Part shown: positions 35,387 to 48,744 of the stretch, piece by piece
Numbering within the stretch: position 1 is the first letter of the stretch
Layout: the number at the start of each line of letters is the position of its first letter
Position numbers and translations under genes: made by a program
Notes under the pieces: model-generated
Told to the model about the DNA's origin: nothing
Database searches by the model: none
What the model saw: the letters and a program-made list of their open reading frames with translations, nothing else
DNA from: Gigaspora rosea
Taxonomy: Eukaryota > Glomeromycota > Glomeromycetes > Diversisporales > Gigasporaceae
NCBI GenBank assembly: GCA_003550325.1
Contig: QKWP01000607.1
Coordinates: forward strand, 25,390 to 89,389
Length of the DNA: 64,000 nt
Reading direction: 5' to 3'

Positions 35387-36113
35387 ATTATGGCGCACTA
35401 CCAATTATGATGCACACGTGATATTTTGTGATCCAGTGATCAGAATCGGATGATTTTACTAACCATTCGATTCGTCTCGATGAGACGAACGAATGGTAGT
35501 AAAATTATCCAATTCTGATTACTGGGTCACAGATATTGATGTCTAAATAAATAAATAAAATTTTTGATTTTTAAGCTTTAATAAAAACCTAATCGTAGAA
35601 TGTTGATAGTGGCTTTTTTTATTAAGTAAATCGACCTTCGTAATTAAGACAATTTTCTTCATCATAAGAAATTCTACTTAACTCTAAATTTTCATAAAAA
35701 TCGGATAATTTTTTACTAATAGTCATTTGTAAAAAAACCTATTGCATCATAATAGAAGTCTTTTAAAATTTAATCTTTTATTGCTTGTAACTTGTGAAGT
35801 AGTAGTTAGAATAAAATGATTTTGGTACCATTCAACTCGTCTCATTGAGACGAATCAAATGGTACCAAAATCATTCGATTCTGATCACTAGATCATGTTA
35901 TATCATGTGTGCGTCATAATTGGTACACATATAATGTTGTAGATTTTTTAGCTTTTTTTAATTTGCAATATCGTGTGATCTAGTGATTAGAATCGAACGA
36001 TTTTGGTACCATACGATTCGTCTTGTTGTGATGAATCGAATTATATGAAAAACGTTCGATTCTGATTCTTAGATCATGTGATACCAGTCATAAAAGTTAG
36101 CTGCGGCATAATA
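35387..36113. mobile_element. TIR element carrying three CGTCTC/GAGACG palindromes
   Basis: Ends ATGGGTATTATGGCGCAC and GCGGCATAATACCCAT are inverted. Inside, three palindromic units (35425-35530, 35815-35900, 35975-36080) read GATTCGTCTC/GAGACGAATC with flanking GGTACCA and TGATCACTAGATCATG. It interrupts the relic gene between the GQKK and YHIVTSF blocks. Confidence 0.75.
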
Positions 36114-36955
36114 CCCATACTTACCTTAGTATTATTTTCTTGATCTAAGTAATTTTTTTTGACCTTTTTGTTTATTATCAAAGGCTAATATCAAAAATCC
36201 TTTTGGGCAAAGGTCTAGGTTCAATTATTAAACTTTTAATTCAATTTATAAATTTTGTATAACCGCCTTCACTGGTTATATGATTATGATATTTATAATA
36301 ATCTTTATCGAGCAATAGAATATTTAATTGCTGATATAGCAAGATTTATTTCTGAAACATATTTCTATGTCATGATATGATTTATAAATTGCATCTTCAA
36401 CAACTGTTCACTTAAAAATTTTATTTTGATTTATTTGTTCATCGTCATTATCTATAATTATTTCAATAAATTTACTATAACAGGATTGCGATATTTAAGC
36501 CAATTAGATGGGTTATATGCTAGTAAATTTTCTAGTAAAAATAGATTCCGATCGTTAATTAAATAAATAATATTACTATATAAAAGCTTCCTTTCTAATA
36601 AAGCAATCTTAGAAATTTCTGTTATATGCTTTTGTTAACTATTATATTGTTCATTTTACTGCTCTTTTAAATATAAATTTTTAGCTACTAATATATTTTT
36701 TTTATTTGTTAATATTTTAACTTGATTTTGATATGAATTTAAATTTTTTAATTGAATATTAAGATCAGCAATTTGTTTTTTAAGAGATTTGTATTTACGT
36801 TCTAGCTCTAAAATTTTATTATTTTTAGTTTGAATAGTTTGTAATTGCTAAGCGTGATCAGTTACAATATTATTTAAAAAGTTTATAATGCATCTATTTG
36901 TATTAAAAGATCATGATCACTATCTATTGTTAGGGGAGCGCCCTTTATTACCTGA

Positions 36956-38513
36956 TTGTTTAGGAGGTAGAGGTAGAGCAATTATCAGGCCCTATATATA
37001 ATATAATACATATAATATATATAAATATTTATTTATATATATTATTATATATATATAATTTTTAATATTGAATAACTTTTGATCCACTGGCTCATTTTAC
37101 CAGTATGATCATGTTTCTTGTATGACATGAAATGTGTATAGGGATGGTTTCCTTCAACTTTTTTAACATCGCTTAACCTGATTTCTGTAGATTCCTTTTT
37201 TTAGTAAGGGTTACGAATTTTAATTGTCTATTTTAAGAAAGGGTTATGGTTTTTTTTTGGGTAAGTATACGAAATTCAAGTCATGACTATGTGAACATAT
37301 CATGATCAGGAATACTCCAAAAAAAATTAAAATTAACGGCATAGCTGTTTTCCATATAGCTATTAGTGAAAATTCTGTAAATCATGAATCCCCATGATGT
37401 GGTGGTCTCATTTTTACAAAAAAATTTACAAATCTCTATTATAGTAGAATTCCAGGTTTCCGGTTTTTAAAACCCACTCTATAGTAGTTTCAAAAAGGTG
37501 CGACTACTGCAAATCATGATGTGACCCTTTTTGTTAGCTATCCTTACAAAAAATCACAGAGCCATACATTTTGTAAACTGCTATAATTGCTATTTCCTGC
37601 AATTTTTTTTAAGCGTATTGTGATTGAGTCATATTAATTCAAGTCGACATGCAGTCTAAGCAGGGGTGAACACAGCCAAATATAAATCGTGCATCGGTCA
37701 AACGCAACTCTGGGGAGTGCAGCAAATTAGCGTCATAAGAAAAAAATAGATCACATGACTTTTATCAACTTTCGGATCTGGTAACTATGAGATACCGGAT
37801 AGTGCAAAGGTTACATTATATGAAATACATGGAAACTTGATATGACTTTCTATCAACTTTTGGATCCAGTAATTATGAGAAAATTATGAGTCACTAGCTT
37901 CCAAACAAAATCTACTGAGGCATAGATAAGTATAACAGTATATACATCGACTATATACATGTTCACTGAAATGCCAAAAATTCAATTTTTAATCCTGTTC
38001 CACCTCTCAAGTATGGAAGACTACTACTTAATTCAAAAAAAAAACTCAGAATTAAATATTCCCAGACATCAAGTGAGAATGGTCCAAATTCGTGGAAACT
38101 TATTTTATTAGTCAGCTAGTCTGCATTACGCAATATCATACTAGACTCACTCCAACATATATTACAGCGTGCAATGTTTTTTGTAATATTACAGTAATGA
38201 TAATTTATTGGGTCTATACACTTTAATGTTTTTAGCTATATCCAAAAATCATGATCTAAGTGTGAGAAAATTTTGAAAAAAGATAATAAAATTATGACGA
38301 TTTTATTTTATTAAATAATTAATATTATCATCAAAAATTGAGGGCTATTTCTATTACTGGTATGATTTTAAAAATTTGACTTTTACGTATTATACACTTA
38401 CCAACTAGGTAGTAGAACATGATCACAGTACGATTTCTTCCAGTTGAGACTGTAATATAGTACTAACATACATTTCATCTAAAGCATTTTTTAATAAATG
38501 TATATTTTGATAT
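36956..38513. other. No gene seen
   Basis: AT-rich. Around 37630-38120 a moderately GC-richer stretch (GGGGAGTGCAGCAAATTAGC) weakly resembles 42540-42900 (GTCGAGTGCAGCAAAGCTAG) and may be a diverged repeat. Confidence 0.4.
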
Positions 38514-40369
38514 TATAGTCAAACCTCTATATAATCACACCCTCAGGATACAAAAAGTGGTGATTATTAGAGATGTGACTAATATAGAGGAATTCTATAT
38601 AATCACTATTATCCCTTAAACCGTTTGAAAATCATGCCAAATTTGCCCTGAATTTTACTATAAAAATACTTCTAATCTATTTTTTAAAAAATTTAAAATA
38701 TTTAAATAAAATTTAACATTATAATATTTGAAAATAAGGATTATATTTTTGCAATATTTGTATTTATATTATAAGACAAAAATTTTAGTTGGCTTATAAG
38801 CTAAAAATAGACAATTTTAAAGAAATTTTTTAACTAAAAAATTAATTTATAATTTCTTGATGAACTCTTTAAATATTGATTTTAAAAATATAGTTTCTAA
38901 TAAAATATTGTAGTTTATATAAAGGATAACAACTTTCATTATTACACTTTTGGTGATTTACTAATAAAATTAAGACTTGGCTTAAGAGTAAAATTTTTTT
39001 TATAGGTGAAAAACATATAAAATTTAAAAAATCTAAAGAAGAAATTATATAGTAAAAATTTCAATACAGAAATTTTAAACTTTTATTGCGCTAAAGTTTT
39101 TTAATAATTTTAAAAAATTTTCTTAACAAAGCTAATAAAACAAATTTCAAATTAAATATTTTACTTAGAAAGTATATAGCTAAAGTTAATATTTAAAATT
39201 TTATTTAAAAAATTTTATTTTAAAAAAATTTCAGGGCAAATTTGCAGGAGAAACGGTTTAAGAGATAATAAAATTGCATATAAAAAAATTGTGATTATAT
39301 AGAAGTTTTAATAAATAAAAATTTTTATTTTTTAAATAATCGAATATCTTTTTTACATATAAAAGTTAAAATTATACTAAGCAAATCGAAAAAATGCTAT
39401 AAGTAACATTGTTCAGGAGACAAAATTACAATATTCTGAAATTTTCAAATAATTTGAATAACATTTTATTATTACACTTTTACAATTTACATTTAGGCGA
39501 AAAAATTAAAAAAATTAAAATTTTTTTAACTTAATCGTACATTATAAAAGTGTATTAATAAAATTTTAACCAAATTATCTCAAAATTTCAGAGTATATGT
39601 AATTTTGTATCCTGAATAACTTTACTTAGATCATTTTTATCGCTTTACTTAGATAATTTTAACTTTAATATGTAGCTACGATATACGATTATTTTAAAAA
39701 AAGTTTTTTAAATTTTTTTAAAATAATCGTATATCGTAGCTACATATAAAAGTTAAAATTATCTAAAGTAAATCGATAAAAATGATCTAAGTAAACTTGT
39801 TCAGGATACAAAATTACATATACTCCGAAATTTTAAGATAATTTGATTAAAATTTTATTAATGCATTTTTATAATTTACGATTAATTTAAAAAGATTTTA
39901 ATTTTTTTAATTTTTTTCGCCTAAAAGTAAATTGTAAAAGTGTAATAATAAAATGTTATTCAAATTATTTGAAAATTTCAGAATATATGTAATTTTGTCT
40001 CCTGAACAATGTTACTTATAGCATTTTTTTCGATTTGCTTAGTATAATTTTAACTTTTATATGTAGAAAATATATTCGATTATTAAAAAAAAACAAATTT
40101 AAAAATTTTTACTTGTTAAAAAATAATAATTAATAACTTAAAAAAATATTTATAATAATAAAATAATTAATTCAAAATATTATAATAATAATGTGATTAT
40201 GTAGGGGTAGTTTTATATAGATGGTAAATAAAAAATTGTGATAGTGATTATAATGCAAATGTGCTTATATAGAGGTGAAAATTATAGTAAAAAGGTTGGT
40301 AAACTTACAAAAGTGATTATATTGGTTTTGTGACTATATAGAGGGTGATTATATGGAGGTTTGACTGTA
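38514..40369. mobile_element. 1.86-kb near-palindromic Tc1/mariner-like element
   Basis: Ends TATAGTCAAACCTCTATATA and TATATGGAGGTTTGACTGTA, TA-bounded. The two halves are near inverse copies of one another, with a tight centre at 39640-39790 (ATGTAGCTACGATATACGAT and its mirror). No coding frame. It would form a giant foldback if transcribed. Confidence 0.85.
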
Positions 40370-41667
40370 CATATTTTTTATAATCCTTTTCTTAGACATG
40401 AATCAGACCAGCCCTAATGCTAAATTGGACCAATTTTTGTCAAAAAAAAAAGATTTTCAGGGTAATTTCTAAGAAAAGAATTACTGAAAACATGTAATAT
40501 TGAGTATATATCTTATCGAAAAAATGCACTGTAGATAAAATAGTATGTCAACATAATGGTATCATGGGAATGAGTTGGTGGGGAAGTAACTTTCAGTAAT
40601 TGTTATAATAGAATTTTTTACAGCAACTCCAAAAGAAATCTTAAATTCCAGTACAGACTAATTCAACCTTAACCATTTCTGTAGTTCGTGAAATGGTGTG
40701 CAAGTTCTATAAGAGAATTTTCACAATTACTTTGAAAACTAACTCAACCCTTATATATTATATCAAGTAAATTCATAACAGAATTTTTTATAGGAACTCA
40801 CAATAAAGTCTTGTAATTTAGTACAAACTAATCTTTTTTTGTTTTTGCCAGAATAGCAAAAAAGTCCTTTAATAGAATTTATGTTGATTCGCTATAAAAC
40901 TACAACAATTTATTCTGATTCAACATTAACTACATACTGCATATCTTTGGAATACAGAAAATTTTAAAATAAACATTCTTATATCAGCTTGATACATGCT
41001 ATTGGTCACTTAAGTAGCAAGTAAGTTTTGCAACAATTTTTACAGTAATTTAGATCAAACTAACAATTTCAAACATGTATAAATCACAATTATTCAATGC
41101 AAGCTAGCTCAACCACATATACTGGTCACTAGAATAGTAAATTTTATTTCGGGTTTTTTACAGTAACTCAAAATTGAAATCTGAATTTTAATACAAACTG
41201 ACTCACTTAATTATATAGAGATTGTGATAATTCAAATATAAATCAACTTTAACCATATATATAATGTCACTGTAATAGTAGTTTACAATAACTCTTAATA
41301 GAGATCACAAAAATTCGAATGAAACTGTCTCAATCTTATAGCAGTTTGCAGAAAGGCATAACTATGGTTTTATGATGATAATAGTTGAAAATTTTTAAGA
41401 TTCTAAATCGACTAACAATTATATTTTTAATCAATAATATCAATATCTATTTGAAATCTTTAAAATTGCAAAAGAATCAAAAAATTAGCTAAAATTAGCT
41501 AATTTCCTGTAATTTTATTAATTTTCATGAAATCATGATCTGCAGATAAATTACATCTTTCTGCAAATTGCTGTAATCATATACTAGAATAATAAGTAAG
41601 TTTTGTAACAAATTTTATTGCAATCACTTGCAATTACAATAATTCCAATATTGATAAACTAATTTGA
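40370..41667. repeat. Degenerate tandem region
   Basis: A loose ~100-130 bp theme recurs at least five times: AATAGAATTTTTTACAG, AACTC, AAAGAAATCTTAAATT, AGTACAGACTAATTCAACC, then an ATATAT spacer. Heavily diverged and non-coding. Confidence 0.45.
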
Positions 41668-41905
41668 TATTACAACTGATTTGAAAATTAGTGGAGCATT
41701 TGAAAAATTTCTTGGTTTTGAAACCTTTCGGTTTTGTCTTATAAATCATCTAACTCTTCAGAAACTGCATCACATTACCAGACTGAAGTTCTAAAAACTG
41801 TATTATAGTTTCTGGAGAGTTAGATGTTTTATAAAATGAAACTGAAATGTTTCAAAAACAAAAAAATTTTTCAAGTGTCCCACTAATTTTCAAATCAGCT
41901 GTAAC
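41668..41905. mobile_element. Hairpin MITE, 238 bp
   Basis: Arms TTACAACTGATTTGAAAATT and AATTTTCAAATCAGCTGTAA are inverted, and continue through GTTTTGAAAC/GTTTCAAAAAC and TCTAACTC/GAGTTAGA. Confidence 0.8.
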
Positions 41906-43299
41906 AATATAGAACCAAGGTAATTCCAATGTGAACTAATTCCACATTAGATGTTAGATTTCTAAAATTTTATCAACCTGTGATTATTAATATATAGCAC
42001 TACAATTATTAATGGTAATTGATTTTAAAGTGTTAGCTATTAAATTAAAACCAGGAAGTTTTCTATAGGAAAATAATAAAACTAAGAAAATATGATAAAA
42101 CTGGCGAAAGTAAGGAGAATAAAACTGATGAAATATGTCAAAATCAGCAAAATTAGCAGATAAAAAGTAATAAAATTTCAAAAATACAAAAATTAAAAGG
42201 TAAATATTTACTATTAATATTGAACAGTCGTTTCTCTGCATATTGTACAATAACAAAAGATCTTGGAATTTTAATTTTTGACTAGCTGAAGAATTTTTGT
42301 AGAGTAGTCATTTTATCAATAATCATAGTAATTTGATCAAATGTTAAGTATAGCTGTCATTAATAATTAAAATATTCTAATTGATTTCTTTTTAATTATA
42401 ATGTGTGTCAGTTTTTTAAGTGGATAAAAATTTATTGGTACTGTATAAGCAGCTGATTTGTCAGTTATACTTCCCTATCAGGTTTCATTTTGTTAGCAAA
42501 TCTACACATCAAGTTTTTTATTCGAGTTGACATACATATGATGTATGTAAGTTAACTGATCGAAAAGAGTCAAAGCAGGACGTAAGCACCTCACAAGGCC
42601 TGGGTAATCAACAGGGTCATGAGTCGAGTGCAGCAAAGCTAGGGAGATATGCAAAGATCATGAGATTCCAAATAGAGTTTCTGAGACATATGAGTATAAT
42701 ATAAATTCAATTTTCGCAAATAGCAACTATAGGATCTGGGCAGATCGATACAAAATGAAGCAGAAAGGAAACAGCTCTAATAACTATGCCAAAAGTAGAC
42801 AATTCCATGGAAAGAAAACATAATCACAGCCCAATCCTGCGCACCTGACATCATAATAATTGCTAAGTTCTGTTAGTCATGTTTCACATTAATGGGCAGC
42901 TGCACTATGCACTACTAGTCAATGACAGACATCACAAAATCAACTGCTTATGATGATACCTAGCATATATGTTTCAGTTTCAATTATGCATAAATTATAT
43001 CTACATTCACAAAATCAATAAAATATTATTCTGGTATATTAAACCGGATTATCTAAATTGAATCATGCATGTAATACTTTTTAATTAAATAAATTGTAGT
43101 ATGCTATTAACCTTTGTGATAAAAATGAGCTGTTCTCGTGTGCTATAGTTCCATTTTATTCGTATTAAATTAATTGGTGCATATAAAGATTAATGTAACA
43201 GGATAAGCTATTTGAACAAAATATACTAAAATCTGATAGTCCCAACTTGGCTAATCGTACTGGTCCTGTGCCGCGTCATTCGCTGTGCAGCTACCTTAT
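41906..43299. other. No gene seen
   Basis: AT-rich with a GC-richer patch 42540-42900 (possible diverged repeat shared with 37630-38120). No supported coding. Confidence 0.4.
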
Positions 43300-44880
43300 T
43301 GATGATTTAACTACCAAAATGTTCGCCTCAGTGAGACAATTCTAACAAGCCCAAAATTATTAAATTCTAATCAAAGGATCCTAAGATCAACAAAGATTTG
43401 TATTCTTTAAACAATTAATAATTAGATTTGTCTAATTCAATGCACCTAAGTTCTACAATATATACCATGTGCCATATCGATCAGAATCAAATAATTTTGG
43501 TACCATTTGATTTGTCTCATTGAGACAAATCAAATGATACCAAAATCACTCAAATATGATTACTCATCATAAGATATCACATTTTAACGATTATTTTAAA
43601 ACATAGTTCAATTTTGGCGCAGTATCTAATTCGGTGCACTAAAGATCTCTAATGATATCTTGTGAACTAATGATTCAAATTATACAATTTTTGGTACCAA
43701 TCGATTTGTCATGATGCTACGAGTCAGATAGTACTAAAATTATACAATTATGATCATTAGTTCACAAGATATCATTATTTAATCAATCTATATAAAGTAA
43801 AATTTGAAATTAACATAAAATTGTTGATATCTTTTAACAAACTGGTCCGTTTTGATGATTTTACCACCAAAATGACCGCCTTGAAGAGACGATTCCAATG
43901 AGTCCAAAATCGGTAAAATCTGATCACGGAATCATAAGATCATTAAAGATTTTCTTATTATTTTGATGAAAATTAGATTAAACTAATTTATTTTTATTTA
44001 AAAGTAATACAAAAATCTTAATGATTTTGTGATATTGTGATTGGATTTTAATGATTTTGGGCTCGTTGGAATCATCTCTTCAAGGTGGTCATTTTGGTGA
44101 TAAAATCATCAAAATGGACCAGTCTATCAAAATTTATTTATGATTATATACAATTTTTCAAAGATTATATATATGTTATTTTGGTTAAATGATAATATCT
44201 TGTAAACTATTTGTTAGAATTGTATGATTTTGGTACCATTTGATTCATCTTAATGAAACAAATCGTATAGTATCAAAATAACATAATTCTGATCATCAGT
44301 TCGTAAGATATTGTTAATGCAACAAATTAGATACTGTACCAAATTAGGCATATCTACTTTATGATACAAATCATTGTCGATCTTGGGATCTGTTATTAGA
44401 ATTTAATAATTTTGGGTTCATTAAAATCGTCCCACTAAGATAAACATTTTGGTAGTTAAATTATCCAAAATGGACTAGTGAATCAAAAGTTATTCAATAT
44501 TAAAAAATTTTACTTAGAGGCATGCCATTTATTATGTAAAATTTTTTACTTAGTAGCCACCTCTACCCAATTCTAATTGATTAATATAATATATAGACAT
44601 GATCACTACCTCTAACCATATATCCATGGTAAAAATTACGAAATAAATAGCATGCTCCTTAGTAATTTTAAAAATTACTATTAAAATTATACAAAAATTG
44701 AAAGATTTTGGGATTCTGTTATTGGATTTTGATAATTTTGGACTTATTAGAATTATCTCACTGAGACGAACATTTTAGTAGTTGAATCATTCAAAACAGA
44801 CTAGTAGATTAAAAGTTATCCAATTTTTAATATATATATATATTATTAAATTTTAACCAATCAAATGCTTAGAAAAATGA
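43300..44880. repeat. Cluster of CGTCTC-type palindromes and related modules
   Basis: Palindromes centred near 43515 (ATTTGTCTCATTGAGACAAA), 43705 and 44255 are flanked by GGTACC and ATATCTTGTGAACTA words. Between them modules with ACCAAAATGACCGCCTTGAA and GAGACGATTC recur at 43310, 43860, 44050 (inverted), 44400 and 44740. Confidence 0.75.
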
Positions 44881-45344
44881 TCAGGTAAGGGTAGGGGGTA
44901 AGCTACTTAGTAAACCCTAATCAGGTAATTTCTGGTGCTCCCTTTACTTGTATTTTAATATCTATATTCATTATTTGGTTTTTATTTAAAATAGAGTTAT
45001 TGTTATCTGACAAATTTTTGAAATTGCGACTTCTTTTTCAAGGATAATCTAATAATCTATTCTTTAAATAATATAAATAATTATCCTTTGAACAATTTGA
45101 TTATAATGTTTTTCACAAATTATATACTTTTTTAAATTATTTTGAAGATTATTTAATTCTGAAAAATAAGAACTAAATAATTGAAGTCAACTTTTAATAA
45201 GGTTAGTATTTGCATTTCGGATTCGCTATTTTACTTTAGTTTCATACTCATTCAATTGCTTCATTTTATTATAAGATTTAACAAGCAATGCAAATATGCA
45301 TGATAAAGTATCAGTATTTGATTCTTAAAAATATAATTGCATAA

Positions 45345-45899
45345 TTAAGGATAGAGGGTATATAGATCATTTCTATTAATAAACGAGTTACTAAAAATTT
45401 TATATTTAAGGGTAGGGTAAACATAGATTATTTTTTATATAATTTGCATGGTATTACAGATTTTTATATAGGAAATAAAAATTCGCTACAAGCAAAATTT
45501 TTAATGCTCTAACAAATTTTTACTAAAATTTCATGACATGCAGATAAGAAATTTCTATTTATAGTAATAATAATTTCGAACTTGTTTTATTTAAAAAAAT
45601 TCCACTTCGAATATTACCGAAGTTTTCCCAGTTAATACTGTCACCTGAGAAAAATATTGAGCTACCTGGGAAAACTTCGATAATATTCGAAGTGAAATTT
45701 TCACAATTAAAACAAGTTTTGAAATTATTATTACTATAAATAAAAATTTCTTATCTGCACATTATAAAATTTTGGTAAAAATTTATTAGAGCATTAAAAA
45801 ATTTTGCTTGTAGCGAATTTTTATTTCCTATATAAAAATCTGTAATACCATGCAGATCATATGAAAAATGATCTATGTTTACTCTACCCTTAATAATAA
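45345..45899. mobile_element. piggyBac-like MITE copy 2 with an adjoining solo end
   Basis: The complete element is 45420-45899, with TTAA at 45416-45419 and 45900-45903, TIR GGGTAGGGTAAACATAGATT and its inverse, and an almost perfect hairpin around 45640. Just before it, at 45345, another TTAAGGATAGAGGGTA end stands alone. Confidence 0.85.
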
Positions 45900-45903
45900 A
45901 GAA

Positions 45904-46908
45904 AATTTTATTAAGTAACTATATTAAATTATTAAATAAAATTGTAGAGGAGGTTTTTCTAATTCTAACAGTAGTCAAATCATTAAAATTGGCTCAGTAG
46001 AATATAAGATATAGTTTTTATCTTTGCGACCCTATTTTACTTATTGTTTATACATGATTTGATTGGCCAATTTGTGATTGCCCACAGAATAGACCCCACC
46101 CCCGCAAAAGTTGATACTATAAAAACTTAATCAAATTTCATTCAAAATTAATAGAATATGTTTAATTTTTTATTATGAACAATTATTTATATAGTAAAAA
46201 ATTAATTTTTATATGTAGCTACTTTTAAATTCGCATTAAAAATATTTTTAGTTAATTTTTATCCAATTTTTGCTTTTTTCTGATTTTTGCTTTTTTCTTT
46301 TTTCAATTTTTGTATTTTTAAATTTTTGTATACCCAGATTTTTCATTAGTACATTTCAAATATAAGATTTATAAAAATAACCCATTAGCATTCTTTAAAA
46401 TATATCTATTTTGCCATTTAGCTGTTTTCAAATATAACCTTTTTATCCAATACCTACTTTTTAAATATAATCTTTTTTAAAAAATGGGCCTCTATTAGCT
46501 ATTTTAGAAATCTGATATCACATAGATTATTCGGGTCCTCATTAGGCAAATGCAGTGAGCTATACGAATATAATTAATTTTTTGTATCTAAAATACTGTA
46601 TTAGAATAGAATTTAGTGTAGATAGTTCTATAGCAAGTTAGTATAAGTTTTAATACAGTAAATGTATTCTTGCAAATTAAAAATTTTTAATATATTCATT
46701 TTATATGATTATATAGAATGATATTATATATGTATTATATTTTATTTATACTATATTAGTGTGATAGTGATTATAAGCAAAATGTGATTATATATAAGTA
46801 TTTTATAAATAAAAAAAAATTGAATCAAAAATTTATGCGATTATATAAAGGTAGTGATTGTATAGGAGGTGATTATAGAGAAGGAAAACAGGATATTAGT
46901 AGTATATA
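45904..46908. other. No gene seen
   Basis: AT-rich. GAGGTGATTATAGAG near 46880 resembles a degraded right end of a CAGTCAAACCTC-type element. Confidence 0.4.
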
Positions 46909-47215
46909 ACCAAAAATTATTTTTGCGAAAACAAAGCACTGGGCCTTTGTATAATATAAGTGTATATGTGTATAACTAGTATATATACTGTGATTGGATA
47001 TTGATTTGAACAACTAGTTTTTAGAGTTAGGGTTAGGCTACCAAAATAAGACTTGTGCAATATTACACAACATTAGCAGCATGTAACCAAAAATTATTTT
47101 TGTGAAAACAATGCACTGGGCCTTTGTATAATATAAGTGCATATGTTGTTTAACTAGTATATGTACTGTGATTGGATATTGCTAATCGAACAATTAGTTT
47201 TTAGAGTTAGGGTTG
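46909..47215. repeat. ~177-bp tandem duplication
   Basis: ACCAAAAATTATTTTTG, GCACTGGGCCTTTGTATAAT, ACTGTGATTGGATATTG and TTTTTAGAGTTAGGGTT occur in the same order from 46909 and again from 47086. Confidence 0.85.
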
Positions 47216-47559
47216 TTAGGATTAGAGTTAGGGTTAGGTTAGTATTAGAGTTAAAATTAAAATTAGAATTAGATTAATTATTTTGAATTCTAAAAATAGA
47301 AATTCTTGTATAACTATAGTGAAAATAGCAAAATACCATATGAAAATAGTAGCCCCTATTTTAATTGCAGTAGCTGATTTTGCTAAACTTAAATAACAAT
47401 CACCAAGAGTTTACAATTGCTTACTAATAATAAAATTGATTTTTTTAAAGGTAAAAAACAAAATTTAAAATGTTTAAATAATTTTTTTACCTTCACAATG
47501 TTGTGTGATTGCAGATTTTATTAAGTTTTTAGATGATATATTTTTGGTTAACGAGTGTA

Positions 47560-47620
47560 TATGTAGCCACACATGCGACTTTTAGTTGCCTATTTAAGTA
47601 GTCCACTCGAAGGTTCTACA
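47560..47620 (-). mobile_element. SINE-like element S, internal fragment
   Basis: AGCCACACATGCGACTTTTA, GTTGCC and TATTTAAGTAGTCCACTCGA match 31110-31190 and 50528-50590. It stops where LINE-related copy C begins. Confidence 0.7.
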
Positions 47621-47639
47621 CTAAAATGTTTACATAATT

Positions 47640-48725
47640 TTTATTTTTTTTTTTTAAAGCTTCATAGCCGTCTGATCTTTATTAGCAAATTACATAAAAA
47701 ACTATATAATTTAATATACTAACAGTAGAGACTGAACTAAGCCAGCTGCCCGAATTGGTGCCCAACTTTGGCTACTGCACTGAAATGGTTTGCTCATACT
47801 CAAGCGACGGTCTTCCCCATCAGCAAGAAGTATAGCACTGCCTGGCTTCAGAAAACCAACCACAGAATCCATTCCACCTAAAAACTTCTTCTCTGAGCTT
47901 CTCATAAAGAAGAATAAAAAAGGGGGAAAGATTAAAGGTGGACAATATCTAAATGACTAACAAAATAACCAACCAAAAATACAACCAAAAGAAAGAAATA
48001 GAAAAAAGAAAAACCAAAGAAAAAGCAAAGAAAAAATAGAAACTGTAGATGCTAACACGTCTAGCATAAATGATAAAAATTATATAATATCACAAGACTA
48101 ATGTCTATCAGTGTATTATATGTACAGATGTATAAAAAAAGAAAACGATACTAAAAAAATGATAAGAAATTTTTCACATGCCCTCCAGATCCAACCACAT
48201 CATCATTGTTTATTTGTATGTAGCGACCAAATCCATACGTGACAGCGCCGGTTCCGATTCGTATCATCCCAATTCAGAAGGAGTAAACACTGCTGATCTT
48301 TTGGAGGGGGTAAGCTAGGATTCCCACTTTTTGGCGAAAATTTTGAAAAAATCCAAAGGGAAGTATGACAATACTCAAAAGAAATTTAAAAGAGAGGGTG
48401 TAGTTGAAAAAAACTCAATTTTTTGTTGTTTCCCATTGTTTTGCCACAAAAAAACTTCGTCGACAGAAGAAAACTTTAATTTCCACCAAAATTTCTTGTA
48501 CAAGGGCTCCACCTTCTGCTAGTTATCTTGTAAAAGTACGCTTTTGGCTTGCATGTTGAATATATAAAGGAGTCCCTGGAAAGTTAGTTGACCTTTATAA
48601 AAACCGTTTACTTGTATTATCCTACTATACATTAAGTATAAGCAACTCTTCAACAAAAAACTTCTTGTTTTTCCTCCGTTAGTAATTTGGTTCGAGTAAT
48701 CGTCAGAAAGAGTTGATGATTTAAT
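47640..48725 (-). mobile_element. 1.09-kb non-LTR element, copy C
   Basis: Flanked by CTAAAATGTTTACATAATT (47621-47639) and CTAAAATATTTATATAATT (48726-48744), 17 of 19 identical. The poly-A is at 47644-47655 (T on plus). The minus-strand 5' end is ATCAACTCTTTCTGACGATT. It shares with copy A the blocks GAAATTTTGGTGGAAA, TTTGGATTTTTTCAAAATTT and ACCCCCTCCAAAAGATC, plus the TTTCTTTGG-rich tract. The minus-strand frame 47711-47905 lies inside it and is not considered a gene. Confidence 0.9.
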
Positions 48726-48744
48726 CTAAAATATTTATATAATT

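Larger units (their letters stand above)
30540..36955 (-). pseudogene. Decayed coiled-coil repeat-family protein gene, interrupted by four mobile elements
   Basis: Coding scraps line up on the minus strand in one consistent order from 36850 to 30700. First is a coiled coil (LELERKYKSLKKQIADLNIQ, ~36810). Then LAYNPSNWLKYRNPVIVN (~36520), LPKRIFDI (~36200), YHIVTSFIALNFNLN (~35370), IPDLYIPNSIPVNPNSLANV (~33690), CKWISVICDRIP (~33270), LILLPGALNEEMNMLKLFVE (~33190), YLQAIINF (~32760), NVIGYKEHENLEL (~30940) and FSALAQEKRQIF (~30760). Stops and frame changes are frequent. I recall this protein type as a large family in Rhizophagus gene models; function unknown. Insertions: TIR element 35387-36113, LINE-related 33775-34934, MITE P 33284-33597, SINE-like 31018-31740. 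A GT-AG intron near 32830-32770 is still readable. Confidence 0.7.
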
